From assembly GCF_028649395.1 (NCBI RefSeq), contig NZ_JAQSUW010000015.1:1-64000 (forward strand): 64,000 bases of DNA. The letters run 5' to 3'. The notes below the pieces were generated by a model, which searched no databases, was not told the DNA's origin, and saw nothing but the letters and a program-made list of their open reading frames with translations. Positions 9,418 to 18,490 of the stretch are shown here, one piece after another. Numbering within the stretch: position 1 is the stretch's first letter; every line of letters starts with the position of its first letter. This stretch comes from Pseudomonas sp. Gutcm_11s. Lineage in GTDB: Bacteria; Pseudomonadota; Gammaproteobacteria; Pseudomonadales; Pseudomonadaceae. The position numbers and the translations under genes were made by a program.

Positions 9418-10518
9418 ATGACCCAACTCGTCAAGGCCAGCCGCCTGCTCACGCGCAAGGGCGAGCTCGACCAGAGCCGTATCGACAGCTTCGACTTCGA
9501 CCTGAGCGTGGCGCCCGGCGAGATCATCCTCAGGCCCGATCACTTCGCTCTGACCACTAACAACATCACCTATGCGGCGTTCGGCGACTCGATGCGCTAC
9601 TGGGACTTCTACCCGACCGGCGAGGCCGAGTGGGGGCACATGCCTGTATGGGGCTTCGCCGATGTGGTCGCCTCGGCGGTCGAAGGCATCGAGGTCGGTG
9701 CGCACTACTACGGCTACTACCCGATCGCCAGTTACACGCGGGTCAAGGCCGAAGCCTCGCCGCGCGGTTTCCGCGCACTGGATGCGCATCGCGCCGAACT
9801 GCCGACGCCCTACAACCAGTACGCCCTGTGCGCGGCCGATCCCTACTACAGCCCCGAGCACGAGGACCTGCAGGCGCTGCTCAAGCCGCTGTACCTGACC
9901 TCGGCGATGCTCGCCGACTTCCTGGTCGACAACGACTTCTTCGGCGCCCGGCGCCTGCTGTTCTCCAGCGCGTCGAGCAAGACCGCTTATTGCACGCTGT
10001 TCTGTCTGGAGGAGTACGACATCGAATGCATCGGCCTGACCTCGCGCGGCAACATTCCCTTCGTCGAGCAGCTCGGCTGCTATGACAGCGCCCTCGCTTA
10101 CCAGGACCTGGAGTCGCTCGATGCCAGCGTGCCGACCATCTACGTCGACTTCTCCAGCGATCTGGCCCTGCGTGATCGGGTGCATGCGCACTTCGCCGAC
10201 CAACTGGCCTACAGCTGCGTGGCTGGCTCGGCGCAGAACACCGAAGAGGCCGAGTACAAGGCCGCCAGCGGGCCGGAGCCGAAGATGTTTTTCGCACCGA
10301 TCCAGATGCGTAAACGCAATGTCGACTGGGGCTCGGGGGGCGTCTCGCGCTATGTCGGCGAGGGCATGGTGAAGTTCTATCAGCGGGTCGAGGCCAGCGG
10401 CACGCAGCTGGTCGAGGTGGTGCGCAGTGAGGGCTTCGCTGCGGCGGCGGAGATCATCTCCGGCCTGGTGCATGGCCGCCTGCCGCCGCAGCAGGGGCAG
10501 ATCGTCCGCCTGCGTTGA
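9418..10518 (+). CDS. DUF2855 family protein, oxidoreductase-like
   Basis: A 366-residue protein of the uncharacterised DUF2855 family. It resembles medium-chain dehydrogenase/reductase folds: an N-terminal GroES-like part (PGEIILRPDHFALTTNNITYA) and a middle segment, RRLLFSSASSKTAYCTLFCL, in the place of a nucleotide-binding turn. No zinc ligands are obvious. The ATG at 9418 is chosen because it leaves a normal promoter gap to the divergent TetR gene; an open frame upstream overlaps that regulator. The likely role is a TetR-controlled NAD(P)H-dependent enzyme acting on an unknown, perhaps toxic, small molecule. No signal peptide is present. Confidence 0.8.
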   Translation: MTQLVKASRLLTRKGELDQSRIDSFDFDLSVAPGEIILRPDHFALTTNNITYAAFGDSMRYWDFYPTGEAEWGHMPVWGFADVVASAVEGIEVGAHYYGYYPIASYTRVKAEASPRGFRALDAHRAELPTPYNQYALCAADPYYSPEHEDLQALLKPLYLTSAMLADFLVDNDFFGARRLLFSSASSKTAYCTLFCLEEYDIECIGLTSRGNIPFVEQLGCYDSALAYQDLESLDASVPTIYVDFSSDLALRDRVHAHFADQLAYSCVAGSAQNTEEAEYKAASGPEPKMFFAPIQMRKRNVDWGSGGVSRYVGEGMVKFYQRVEASGTQLVEVVRSEGFAAAAEIISGLVHGRLPPQQGQIVRLR

Positions 10519-10524
10519 GGCGCT

Positions 10525-10555
10525 GCGAGCGTGGCGGGCTGGTCGCCACGCTCGC
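10525..10555. terminator. Perfect 12-bp stem between convergent genes
   Basis: GCGAGCGTGGCG at 10525-10536 pairs perfectly with 10544-10555 across a 7-nt loop. It lies between the stops of the DUF2855 gene and mmsB. No T-tract follows on either strand, so it may limit read-through or protect 3' ends rather than act as a classical terminator. Confidence 0.55.
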
Positions 10556-10561
10556 TAGTGC

Positions 10562-11446
10562 TTATTCGACGAACAGCTTCTGCACCGCCGAGAAGTCCAG
10601 CTTGCCGTCGCCCTGCTTGAGCAGCATGCGATAGATCTGCAGTGCCAGCGCGCCCATCGGTGTGCTGCTGCCGGTGGCCTGCGCCGCCTCCTGGGCCAGG
10701 CCCAGGTCCTTGGTCATCAGCTCGGCCATGAAGCCGCCGCTGTAGCCCTTCGACGCCGGCACGTTCTCCATCACCCCCGGCCAGGGGTTGTACTTCTCCA
10801 GGCTCCAGTTGCCCCCAGAGCTCTGCCGCATGATCTCGGCCAGCACGGCCGGATCGAGGCCACTGGCCACGCCCAGGGCCATGGCCTCGGCGGTGCCGAT
10901 CATGTGTACGGCCAGCAACTGGTTGTTGCACACCTTGGCCACCTGGCCGGCGCCATCGGGGCCGGCGTGGAAGATGTTCTTGCCCATGGCGGCGAGGATC
11001 GGTCGGGCTTTCTCCAGGTCTTCTGCTTTGCCTCCGACCATGAAGGTCAGGGTTCCAGCCGCGGCGCCTGCGGTGCCGCCGGAGACCGGCGCATCGAGCA
11101 GGGCGATGCCCTTGGCTGCCGCTGCGGCGTGAACCTTGCGCGCCGAGTCCGGGGCGATGGTCGAGCACTCCAGCACCAGGGTGCCGGGGACGATCTGCTG
11201 CAGCAGGCCGCTGTCACCCAGGTACAGGCCTTCCACATGGCGGCTGGCGGGTAGCATGCTGACCACCACGCTGGCGCCCTTGATCGCCTCGGCGGCGCTG
11301 GCGGCGGTCTTGCCGCCGTCCTGGGCGAAGGCGCTCAGCGCCTCGGCGACCAGGTCGAAGGCGGTCACGGCGAAGCCGTTCTTCAGCAGGTTGCGGGCCA
11401 TGGGCAGGCCCATGTGGCCGAGGCCGATGAAGGCGATCTGAGTCAT
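10562..11446 (-). CDS. mmsB: 3-hydroxyisobutyrate dehydrogenase
   Basis: Oxidises 3-hydroxyisobutyrate to methylmalonate semialdehyde with NAD, a late step of valine breakdown in the cytoplasm; MmsA takes the product. The 294-residue protein shows the beta-hydroxyacid dehydrogenase pattern: N-terminal FIGLGHMGLPMARNL (dinucleotide fold), the substrate-binding segment DAPVSGGTAGAAAGTLTFMV at about residues 117-136, and GAGQVAKVCNNQLLA carrying the conserved lysine near residue 170. The ATG at 11446 begins MTQIAFIGLG; open frame upstream of it is non-coding. It is the last gene of the valine operon. Confidence 0.93.
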   Translation of the reverse strand: MTQIAFIGLGHMGLPMARNLLKNGFAVTAFDLVAEALSAFAQDGGKTAASAAEAIKGASVVVSMLPASRHVEGLYLGDSGLLQQIVPGTLVLECSTIAPDSARKVHAAAAAKGIALLDAPVSGGTAGAAAGTLTFMVGGKAEDLEKARPILAAMGKNIFHAGPDGAGQVAKVCNNQLLAVHMIGTAEAMALGVASGLDPAVLAEIMRQSSGGNWSLEKYNPWPGVMENVPASKGYSGGFMAELMTKDLGLAQEAAQATGSSTPMGALALQIYRMLLKQGDGKLDFSAVQKLFVE

Positions 11447-11472
11447 TGTTGTTGTTCTCCTCAGGTGAGTGT

Positions 11473-12576
11473 CTAGAGATCCGCCAGCGGGTGCTCGCCC
11501 TCCCAGACCGGCGAGAAGTGCGCCTCGATCACCGCCGGCGGAATGGTCGCCGGGTCGGGCCAGTGCCACTTCGGCGCCTGGTCCTTGTCGATCAGACGGG
11601 CGCGCACGCCTTCCGGGAATTCCGGGTGGCGGCAGCAGTTCAGGCTCATGGCGTATTCCATGCGGAACACCTCGGCCAGCGACAGGTGGCGGGCGCGGTG
11701 GATCTGCTCCCAGACCAGGTGCGCGGTCAGCGGGCTGCCACCTGCCAGGGTCTTGGCGGCGCGCGCCAGTGGCAGGTCGTCGTCGTTGTGCAGGGCAGTG
11801 AGGGCGTGCCAGGCGGCGGGCAGGTCGGCAAGGTCGAGCAGGGCGTCGATGCGTTCGCGGCGCGGCAGCCACTGGGCCGGCGGCAGGTCCGGGCGGGCCT
11901 CGTGCTCCAGGGCACGCAGCAGGCTGTTGAGCTGCTCCGGCGCCTGGTGTTGCCAGTTCATCTGCACCAGGCCCTCGACCAGCGTGTCCTGCTGCTCGTC
12001 ACGCAGGAAGCGGTCGGCCAGGTCCAGGTCCAGGGCGTCGCGGGCGTTGATGCTGGCGGCGGTGAGGCCGAGGAACAGGCCGAGCTTGCCCGGCAGGCGG
12101 GCGAGGAACCAGCTGCCGCCCACATCCGGATACAGACCGATGTTGATCTCCGGCATGCCCAGGCGGCTGCTCGGGGTGACGATACGGATGGCCGCGCCCT
12201 GCATCAGGCCCATGCCGCCGCCCAGCACGTGGCCATGGGCCCAGCAGATCAGCGGTTTCGGGTAGGTGTGGATGCGGTGGTCGAGACGGTATTCGTCGGC
12301 GAAGAAGCGGCGCGCCAGCGGCGGCACCTCGCCGGGATGTTCGCGGCACTGCTGTACCAGCTGCACCACGTCGCCGCCGGCGCAGAAGGCCTTGGGCCCG
12401 TTGCCGCGCAGCAGCACGCAGGCGATGTGGTCGTCCTCGGCCCACTGCTTCAGCTTGGCGTCCAGCGCCTCGATCATCGGCAGGGTCAGGGCGTTGAGGC
12501 TCTTCTCCGCGTCCAGGCTGGCGATGCCGATGCGGAAGCCGTGCAGGGCGGGGCGTTCTTCGAAATGCATGTTCAT
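11473..12576 (-). CDS. 3-hydroxyisobutyryl-CoA hydrolase (crotonase superfamily)
   Basis: Releases free 3-hydroxyisobutyrate from its CoA ester, feeding MmsB. The 367-residue length fits this hydrolase rather than the shorter enoyl-CoA hydratases. Visible features are the oxyanion-hole segments AFCAGGDV and GHVLGGGMGLMQ, then MPEINIGLYPDVGGSWFLARL, which holds the Glu and Asp typical of HIBCH enzymes. The ATG at 12576 (MNMHF) lies 8 bp after the stop of the preceding enoyl-CoA hydratase gene; a second ATG two codons later is also possible. Confidence 0.88.
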   Translation of the reverse strand: MNMHFEERPALHGFRIGIASLDAEKSLNALTLPMIEALDAKLKQWAEDDHIACVLLRGNGPKAFCAGGDVVQLVQQCREHPGEVPPLARRFFADEYRLDHRIHTYPKPLICWAHGHVLGGGMGLMQGAAIRIVTPSSRLGMPEINIGLYPDVGGSWFLARLPGKLGLFLGLTAASINARDALDLDLADRFLRDEQQDTLVEGLVQMNWQHQAPEQLNSLLRALEHEARPDLPPAQWLPRRERIDALLDLADLPAAWHALTALHNDDDLPLARAAKTLAGGSPLTAHLVWEQIHRARHLSLAEVFRMEYAMSLNCCRHPEFPEGVRARLIDKDQAPKWHWPDPATIPPAVIEAHFSPVWEGEHPLADL

Positions 12577-12584
12577 GGCGTTGG

Positions 12585-13403
12585 TCACTTGTTGCGCCAC
12601 TGCGGGTCGCGTTTCTCGAGGAAGGCGTTGACGCCCTCGCGGGTGTCGTCGGCGTCGAACAGGTCGACGAAGCGCTCGCGCTCCTCGGGCAGCCAGGTGT
12701 TCGGGCCGCGCTCGCGGGCGCCCTGGATCAGCGGCTTGATGGTGCGCACCGCCACCGGGCTCTGCCGCGCCACCTTGGCTGCCAGCAGCAGGGCGGTGCC
12801 GCGGGCCTCGCCGCTGTCCACCACCTGCTCGACCAGGCCGATGCGCAGGGCGGTCTCGGCGTCGATGCGCTCGCCGCAGAGGATCATGCGCTTGGCCCAG
12901 CCTTCGCCCACCAGCCAGGGTAGGTTCTGCGTGCCGCCGGCGCAGGGCAGCAGGCCGACGGTGGCTTCCGGCAGGGCCATCTGCGCCTGGCGCTCGGCGA
13001 TGCGGATGTCGCAGGCCAGAGCGCATTCCAGGCCGCCACCCATGGCGTAGCCGTTGATCGCGGCAATCGATACGCCGCGGAAGTCGCGCAGGGTCTCGAA
13101 GGCCTCGCCGAAGCGCCGCGCCATCTCGCGGGCGCGAGCCTTGTCGCCGTCGGCGAACAGGTTGAGGTCGGCGCCGGCGCTGAAGAACTTGCCGCCCTGG
13201 CCGGTCACCACCAGCGCGTAGACGTCGTCGTCGCGGTTGAGGTGCTCGACCACCTGCTTGAGGCCGATCAGCGAGTCGCGGTCCCAGGTGTTGGCCGGTG
13301 GGTGGTTGATGGTGATCAGCGCGGTGTGGCCGTGCTTCTCCACCGTCAGCTTGTGAGTCAGGTCGAACATGCCGGGGTTGTAGGGTTCGATGGCTGTGGT
13401 CAT
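12585..13403 (-). CDS. Enoyl-CoA hydratase (valine pathway)
   Basis: Hydrates methacrylyl-CoA, or a similar 2-enoyl-CoA, to the 3-hydroxyacyl-CoA. The 272-residue crotonase has both catalytic glutamates in their usual settings: GGGLECALACD near residue 124 and ALPEATVGLLPCAGGTQ near residue 145. FFSAGADLNLF forms part of the oxyanion hole. The gene sits between the acyl-CoA dehydrogenase (16-bp gap) and the hydrolase (8-bp gap), so it supplies the middle step of valine breakdown. Substrate preference is inferred from context. Confidence 0.88.
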   Translation of the reverse strand: MTTAIEPYNPGMFDLTHKLTVEKHGHTALITINHPPANTWDRDSLIGLKQVVEHLNRDDDVYALVVTGQGGKFFSAGADLNLFADGDKARAREMARRFGEAFETLRDFRGVSIAAINGYAMGGGLECALACDIRIAERQAQMALPEATVGLLPCAGGTQNLPWLVGEGWAKRMILCGERIDAETALRIGLVEQVVDSGEARGTALLLAAKVARQSPVAVRTIKPLIQGARERGPNTWLPEERERFVDLFDADDTREGVNAFLEKRDPQWRNK

Positions 13404-13419
13404 GAATGGTCCTCGTGGC

Positions 13420-14583
13420 TTACAGCAGGCGATCGAGCATGCCGCCCTGGTTCAGCAGGCGGCGGGCGATGATCACCCGCATGATCTCGTTGGTGCCTTC
13501 CAGTATCTGGTGTACGCGGCTGTCGCGCACCCAGCGCTCCAGCGGGTAGTCGTTGAGGTAACCGTAGCCGCCGTGCAGCTGCAGGGCCTCGTTGCATACC
13601 GTGAAGCAGTGGTCGGTGGCGAAGCGCTTGGCCATGGCGCAGTACAGGCTGGCCTCGCCGTGGCGGTTATCCAGCCTGTGGGCGGCCAGGCGCACCATCT
13701 GCCGGCTGGCGGTCAGGTCGGTGAGCATGTCGGCCAGCTTGAACTGCAGGGCCTGGAACTCGCTGAGCTGTTTGCCGAACTGCTTGCGCTCCTCGACATA
13801 GCGCAGGCTCTGCTCCAGCGCCGCCTGGGCTGCGCCCAGCGAGCAGCTGGCGATGTTCAGGCGGCCGCCGTCCAGGCCCTTCATGGCATAGACGAAGCCC
13901 TGGCCCTCGGGACCGATGCGGTTACCGGCGGGAATGCGCACGCCCTCGAAGGCGATGGTGCGGGTCGGCTGCGCCTTCCAGCCCATCTTGTCCTCGTTGC
14001 GCCCGTACTTCACGCCCTCGGCATTGGCCGGCACCAGGAAGCAGGAGATGCCCTTGGCGCCGTCCTCGCCGGTGCGTGCCATGACGATCAGCACATCGGT
14101 CGATCCCGCGCCGGAGATAAAGCACTTGCTGCCGTCCAGCACGTACTCGTCGCCGTCACGCTTGGCGCGGGTACGCAGATGGGCAGCGTCGGAGCCGGCG
14201 TCCGGTTCGGTCAGGCAGTAGGAGGCCAGCAGCTCACCGGTGGTCAGCCCGGCCAGCCAGGTATCTTTCAGCGCCTGGTCGGCGAAGCTGGCGAGCATCC
14301 AGGTGGCCATATTGTGGATGGTCAGGTAGGCCGTGGTGGCCACGCAGCCGGCGGCGAGCTGTTCGAAGATCAGCGAGCTGGTCAGCCGCGACAGACCGAG
14401 GCCACCGTCATCCTCGCCGATGTACAGGGCCAGGTAGCCCTGCTCGGCGGCGCGACGTATCACTTCCACCGGGAAGTGATGTTCGCGGTCCCAGTCGGCG
14501 GCGTGTGGCGCTAGTTCCCGCGCGGCAAAGGCGCGGGCGCTGTCGACCAGCAGGCGTTGTTCTTCGTTCACCTCAAAGTCCAT
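13420..14583 (-). CDS. Acyl-CoA dehydrogenase, probably isobutyryl-CoA dehydrogenase
   Basis: FAD enzyme that introduces the 2,3 double bond in short branched acyl-CoA, probably isobutyryl-CoA to methacrylyl-CoA. The 387-residue length and motifs fit the family: YCLTEPDAGSDAAHLRTRA (flavin contact), LQLHGGYGYLNDYPLERW, and near the C-terminus ILEGTNEIMRVIIARRLL, whose glutamate is the catalytic base. The gene starts 6 bp after the ABC binding-protein gene and precedes the hydratase. The substrate is inferred from the neighbours; 2-methylbutyryl-CoA is an alternative. Confidence 0.88.
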   Translation of the reverse strand: MDFEVNEEQRLLVDSARAFAARELAPHAADWDREHHFPVEVIRRAAEQGYLALYIGEDDGGLGLSRLTSSLIFEQLAAGCVATTAYLTIHNMATWMLASFADQALKDTWLAGLTTGELLASYCLTEPDAGSDAAHLRTRAKRDGDEYVLDGSKCFISGAGSTDVLIVMARTGEDGAKGISCFLVPANAEGVKYGRNEDKMGWKAQPTRTIAFEGVRIPAGNRIGPEGQGFVYAMKGLDGGRLNIASCSLGAAQAALEQSLRYVEERKQFGKQLSEFQALQFKLADMLTDLTASRQMVRLAAHRLDNRHGEASLYCAMAKRFATDHCFTVCNEALQLHGGYGYLNDYPLERWVRDSRVHQILEGTNEIMRVIIARRLLNQGGMLDRLL

Positions 14584-14589
14584 AGGCTC

Positions 14590-15837
14590 TCACTGCAGGG
14601 TGGTGGGCTGGCCGGCGGCGCGCCGCTCGGCCTGCCATTCGGCCAGGCTGGGCGCGGCCTGTTCGCCGTCCAGGCGGTGGACGATCTCGAAGTAGTCCTG
14701 GTGGCCCGGCGAGGCCATCACCTCGGCCCGGGTCTTGACCCGCACCGCGTACACGGACTGCACGTTCTGGTGGTCGAAGGCGCGCCATTGCTGCGGGCCC
14801 TTGAGCAGGCTGTAGCTGTGGCCTTCCAGGGCCTTGATCAACGCCTCGCTGTCCAGGCTCCGGGCGCGGCCGGCGGCCTCCGCCCATTGCTGGACGATGC
14901 TGTAGGCCGAGGCGGCTGCGCTGGAGGGGTAGACCTCGTAGCGTTCGCTGAAGTTGCGCACGAAGGCCTGGCCGGCCTGGCTGCCTTCCAGCTCCGGCAC
15001 GCGCCAGGTCCATGGCTCGGTGCCGAGCACGCCTTCCATCAGGCCGGGGCCGGCCTGCTCGACGATGCCCTGGGTCAGGTTGGGCGCGACGATCTGCACC
15101 TTGCGGGTCAGGCCCAGGTCCTCGGCCACGCGCATGGCGCGCACTAGGTCCTCGCCGAACAGCACCAGGACCAGCACGTCGGCATTGCTCTGCGCGGCCT
15201 GGGTCAGGGCGTTCTGGTAGTCGGCGATGCGCGCGCCCGGGAAGGGCACCTTGAGGCCGGGGTTGCGTGCGCCGTCCTGGGTGCCGGTGGTTTCGCGCAG
15301 TGAGCTCTCGGTGGTGTTGCCCCAGGTGTAGTCGGCGGTGACGTAGAAGTAGCGCTTGTCCGGCAGGTGCTTGGCCAGGTATTGGCCGAGCACGCGGGCG
15401 CTCATCCACGCGCTGTTGCATTCGCGGAACAGGTAGCGGTGGCCGTCCTTGCCGGTGGTGTCGTTGGAGTAGGTGAGGGTGCCGAAGTACAGCAGGCCGC
15501 GCTCCTGGGCACGCTTGCCGGCGGCGATGGCAGCCGCGCTGGAAGCACCGCCGAAGAGCATGGCAGCGCCTTCGCCGGCCAGCTTGTCGACGTTGCGCGC
15601 GGCCTTCTCGGGGCGCGAAGCGTCGTCCAGGCTGGACAGCCGCAGCGGGCGGCCGAGCACGCCGCCCTTGGCGTTCAGCTCGTCGATGGCCAGCAGGGCT
15701 CCACGCATCTGTGCCAGTCCTTCTTCCTTGTAGCTGCCGGTGCGCGGGTAGCTGAGGCCGAGGGTAATCGGCTCGGCCGCCTGCGCGGCGGCGGTGAGTC
15801 CGACCCAGAGGGCCAGACAGGCAGTCAGTCGTTTCAT
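14590..15837 (-). CDS. LivJ-type periplasmic substrate-binding protein, orphan
   Basis: Periplasmic binding protein of the branched-chain amino-acid ABC transporter group. The 415-residue product has a signal peptide (MKRLTACLALWVGLTAAAQA) and then the bilobed fold, with TLGLSYPRTGSYKEEGLAQM near the mature N-terminus and IVAPNLTQGIVEQAGPGLME in the second lobe. No permease or ATPase genes lie nearby. Its position inside the valine operon (107 bp after mmsA, 6 bp before the dehydrogenase) suggests it binds valine, a keto acid or a short branched acid, either delivering it to a distant transporter or acting as a sensor. Ligand unknown. Confidence 0.83.
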   Translation of the reverse strand: MKRLTACLALWVGLTAAAQAAEPITLGLSYPRTGSYKEEGLAQMRGALLAIDELNAKGGVLGRPLRLSSLDDASRPEKAARNVDKLAGEGAAMLFGGASSAAAIAAGKRAQERGLLYFGTLTYSNDTTGKDGHRYLFRECNSAWMSARVLGQYLAKHLPDKRYFYVTADYTWGNTTESSLRETTGTQDGARNPGLKVPFPGARIADYQNALTQAAQSNADVLVLVLFGEDLVRAMRVAEDLGLTRKVQIVAPNLTQGIVEQAGPGLMEGVLGTEPWTWRVPELEGSQAGQAFVRNFSERYEVYPSSAAASAYSIVQQWAEAAGRARSLDSEALIKALEGHSYSLLKGPQQWRAFDHQNVQSVYAVRVKTRAEVMASPGHQDYFEIVHRLDGEQAAPSLAEWQAERRAAGQPTTLQ

Positions 15838-15944
15838 CTAATGGCTCCTTGTTCTTGTTGTGCCGGGGCTGACTGTGCAGCCCTGGCGAACGCGGAGGCA
15901 TTGTCTTTTCGTCGTAGTGGCACCGTGGTGCCGCGGGTCAACGT

Positions 15945-17438
15945 TTACTTCAGTTGGATGGTCATGTTCGGCCCCGACACCGGTGTGTCATCGAACCAGC
16001 GGCTGGTGACGGTCTTGGTCTCGGTATAGAAGCGCACCGCCTGCTTGCCGTAGGCGTGCAGGTCGCCATAGAACGAACCCTTCCAGCCAGTGAAGGAGAA
16101 GAACGGCAGCGGCACCGGGATCGGCACGTTGATGCCGACCTGGCCGACCTCCACCGCATGCTGGTAATGCCGCGCGGTGCCGCCGGAGCGGGTGAAGATC
16201 GAAGTGCCGTTGCCGTAGGGGCTGGCGTTGACCAGCTCGATGGCCTGCTCCAGGGTGTCGACCTCCATGCACACCAGCACCGGGCCGAAGATCTCCTCGC
16301 GGTACAGGCTCATGCGGGTGGTCACGCCGCGGAACAGGGTCGGGCCCAGCCAGTTGCCGTTGGGGTAGCCGGCCACTTCGCACTGCGAGCCGTCGAGCAG
16401 GCACTCGGCGCCTTCTGCCTTGCCCTCGGCGATCAGCTTCTGCACGCGCTGTTTGGCCTGCTGGCTGATCAGCGGGCCGTAGGCGGAACCCGGGTCTTTC
16501 CAGTGCCCCGGCTTGAGTTCGGCCATCTGCGCGGCCAGCTCGTCGATCCACTGCTTCGACTCGCCGACGAACACCGCCACGCTGATCGCCATGCAGCGCT
16601 GGCCGGCGGCGCCGCAGCTGGCGCCGAGCAGGTTGCTGAGCACCTGGTCCTTCGGCGCGTCGGGCATGATCACCATGTGGTTCTTGGCGCCGGCGAAGGC
16701 CTGCACGCGCTTCAGGTGCTGGGTGCCGGTACGGTAGATGTGCTGGCCCACCGGCACCGAGCCGACGAAGGAGATGGCGCGGATATCCTCGTGGGTGAGC
16801 AGGGCGTCGACCACCTCGCGGCCGCCATGCAGCACCTGCAGCACGCCGGCCGGGGCGCCGGCCTCGACGAACAGCTCGGCCAGGCGGTTGGGGGTCAGTG
16901 GGTCCTGTTCGGAGGGCTTGAGGATGAAGGTGTTGCCGCAGGCGATGGCCAGCGGGAACATCCACAGCGGGATCATCGCCGGGAAGTTGAACGGGGTGAT
17001 GCCGACGCACACGCCGAGCGGCTGGATCCAGCTGGCGGTGTCGATCTCGCGGGCGACGTTCTCCACCGTCTCGCCCATCATCAGGCTGCAGATGTTGGCC
17101 GCATGCTCGGCCACCTCGATGCCGCGCCAGACGTCGCCCTTGGCGTCGGCGAAGGTCTTGCCGGTCTCGGCGGCGAGGATCTCGGCCAGCTCGTCGTGGT
17201 GCTCCTTGAGCAGGTGCTGATAGCGCAGCATCAACCGTGCGCGCTCCGGCACCGGCACTTCGCGCCAGCTGAGGAAGGCTTTCTTGGCGCCGGCGATGGC
17301 CGCCTCGATCTCCTCGTGGGTGGCCTTGGGCGCCAGGGCCAGGACTTCCTGGGTGGCCGGGTCGGTCACTTCGATCAGTTCGCGGGCCTGGCTGGCTTGC
17401 CATTGGCCGTCGATCAGCTGCGGGATCACCTGGGGCAT
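15945..17438 (-). CDS. mmsA: Methylmalonate-semialdehyde dehydrogenase (CoA-acylating)
   Basis: Converts methylmalonate semialdehyde, CoA and NAD to propionyl-CoA, ending the valine-specific pathway; also active on malonate semialdehyde. The ATG at 17438 gives 497 residues, the usual length for this enzyme. Motifs include [19 protein letters not shown] (cofactor and anion-hole region), [12 protein letters not shown], and the catalytic cysteine in [11 protein letters not shown] near residue 284. It is the first gene of the operon and is read away from mmsR. A TATAAC box lies 32 bp upstream of the start codon. Confidence 0.95.
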   Translation of the reverse strand: MPQVIPQLIDGQWQASQARELIEVTDPATQEVLALAPKATHEEIEAAIAGAKKAFLSWREVPVPERARLMLRYQHLLKEHHDELAEILAAETGKTFADAKGDVWRGIEVAEHAANICSLMMGETVENVAREIDTASWIQPLGVCVGITPFNFPAMIPLWMFPLAIACGNTFILKPSEQDPLTPNRLAELFVEAGAPAGVLQVLHGGREVVDALLTHEDIRAISFVGSVPVGQHIYRTGTQHLKRVQAFAGAKNHMVIMPDAPKDQVLSNLLGASCGAAGQRCMAISVAVFVGESKQWIDELAAQMAELKPGHWKDPGSAYGPLISQQAKQRVQKLIAEGKAEGAECLLDGSQCEVAGYPNGNWLGPTLFRGVTTRMSLYREEIFGPVLVCMEVDTLEQAIELVNASPYGNGTSIFTRSGGTARHYQHAVEVGQVGINVPIPVPLPFFSFTGWKGSFYGDLHAYGKQAVRFYTETKTVTSRWFDDTPVSGPNMTIQLK

Positions 17439-17556
17439 CGTGGGCCTCCTGTTGTTCTTGTGTGGGCCAGTTATAGCCGCCCCGCGCGCTGCTGTGGATT
17501 GACGATCTTGCTCGCGGGATGGACGATCTTGGCATTCGAACAAGAAAGAGGGCGCC
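17439..17556. promoter_or_regulatory. mmsA/mmsR divergent promoter with two MmsR-type direct repeats
   Basis: GATTGACGATCTTG at 17497-17510 recurs as GATGGACGATCTTG at 17518-17531, one mismatch in 14, with a 21-bp offset (two helical turns on one face). This is the classic arrangement of half-sites for an AraC-family activator. On the minus strand, TATAAC (17470-17475) is a good -10 for mmsA; the matching -35 position (17493-17498, TCCACA) is poor and touches the first repeat, as expected for a promoter that needs an activator. MmsR is the obvious binder. Confidence 0.72.
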
Positions 17557-18438
17557 ATGAACGCCTCGGTGGAAACCTCCAACTGGCCGCTGCCGGCCAA
17601 TGGCCTGCGCTTCATCGTGCCGCCCCGGCTCAGGCGTGTGCTGGCCCGTCATCCGCTGTCGAATGGCTGCTATCCGCTGGCCCTGGGCTTCTACCCGGAA
17701 GCTGCCGGGCACCGCATGCAGCGCCCGGAGCCGGACGACCACCTGCTGATCTACTGCCGCGCCGGGCGTGGCTGGCTGGAAACGGCGGATGGACGATTAC
17801 AGGTTGGCGGCGGCGACCTGCTGCTATTGCCCAAGGGCCTCGCGCACACCTACGGCGCCGACCCCGAGCGGCCCTGGACCATTCACTGGGTGCATTTCGA
17901 TGGTGCCCTGTGCGACGACTTCCTGCGCCTGCTGGGCAAGCCCGGCGTGCGCCGCATCGGCGTGCAGCCGCGGCTGCTGGCGGACTTCGAGGCGCTGCTC
18001 GGCCTGCACCGCCAGGGCCTGAATCCGGCGCACTTCATCCACGCCGCCCATCAGTTGCAGGCGCTGCTCAGCTCGCTGGCGGTGCTGCCGGCGCGCACCA
18101 CGCTGAAATCCGGGCGGGTGCTGGACGTGGACGCGGTGCAGGCGGTGATGCGCAGCCACCTGCACGGCAGTCTCGAACTCGACGAACTGGCCGCGCAGTT
18201 CAAGCTGTCGCGCTTCCACTTCGCCAAGACCTACCGCGCCCTGACCGGCCACGCGCCGATCCAGGATTTCATCCAGCTGAAGATGGCCCAGGCCTGCCGC
18301 CTGCTCGACCAGGGCAGCCTGGAGGTGCGGCAGATCGCCGAGCAGCTGGGCTACGACGATCCCTATTACTTCTCGCGGCTGTTCAGAAAGGTGGTGGGCA
18401 TGGCGCCCAGTCACTACCGGGCGTTGCATCGGGGATAA
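17557..18438 (+). CDS. mmsR: AraC-family activator of the mms operon
   Basis: Transcription activator of valine-catabolic genes. The 293-residue protein has an N-terminal cupin sensing domain (residues about 20-150: [42 protein letters not shown]) and a C-terminal double helix-turn-helix (about 190-290: [41 protein letters not shown]). It starts 118 bp from mmsA on the opposite strand, as in P. aeruginosa where MmsR activates mmsAB. The inducer is expected to be valine or a pathway intermediate. A strong hairpin terminator follows its stop. Confidence 0.9.
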   Translation: MNASVETSNWPLPANGLRFIVPPRLRRVLARHPLSNGCYPLALGFYPEAAGHRMQRPEPDDHLLIYCRAGRGWLETADGRLQVGGGDLLLLPKGLAHTYGADPERPWTIHWVHFDGALCDDFLRLLGKPGVRRIGVQPRLLADFEALLGLHRQGLNPAHFIHAAHQLQALLSSLAVLPARTTLKSGRVLDVDAVQAVMRSHLHGSLELDELAAQFKLSRFHFAKTYRALTGHAPIQDFIQLKMAQACRLLDQGSLEVRQIAEQLGYDDPYYFSRLFRKVVGMAPSHYRALHRG

Positions 18439-18440
18439 AA

Positions 18441-18480
18441 CAAAAGGCCGTGGACGGGGAGTCCACGGCCTTTTGCTTTT
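18441..18480. terminator. Bidirectional rho-independent terminator after mmsR and rof
   Basis: Perfect 15-bp arms (18441-18455 and 18461-18475, core GGCCGTGGAC) enclose a 5-nt loop. The outer part of the stem is A-rich on one side and T-rich on the other, and more T residues follow on the plus strand, so it can stop transcription from both convergent sides. Confidence 0.93.
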
Positions 18481-18490
18481 TATTGCGCGG

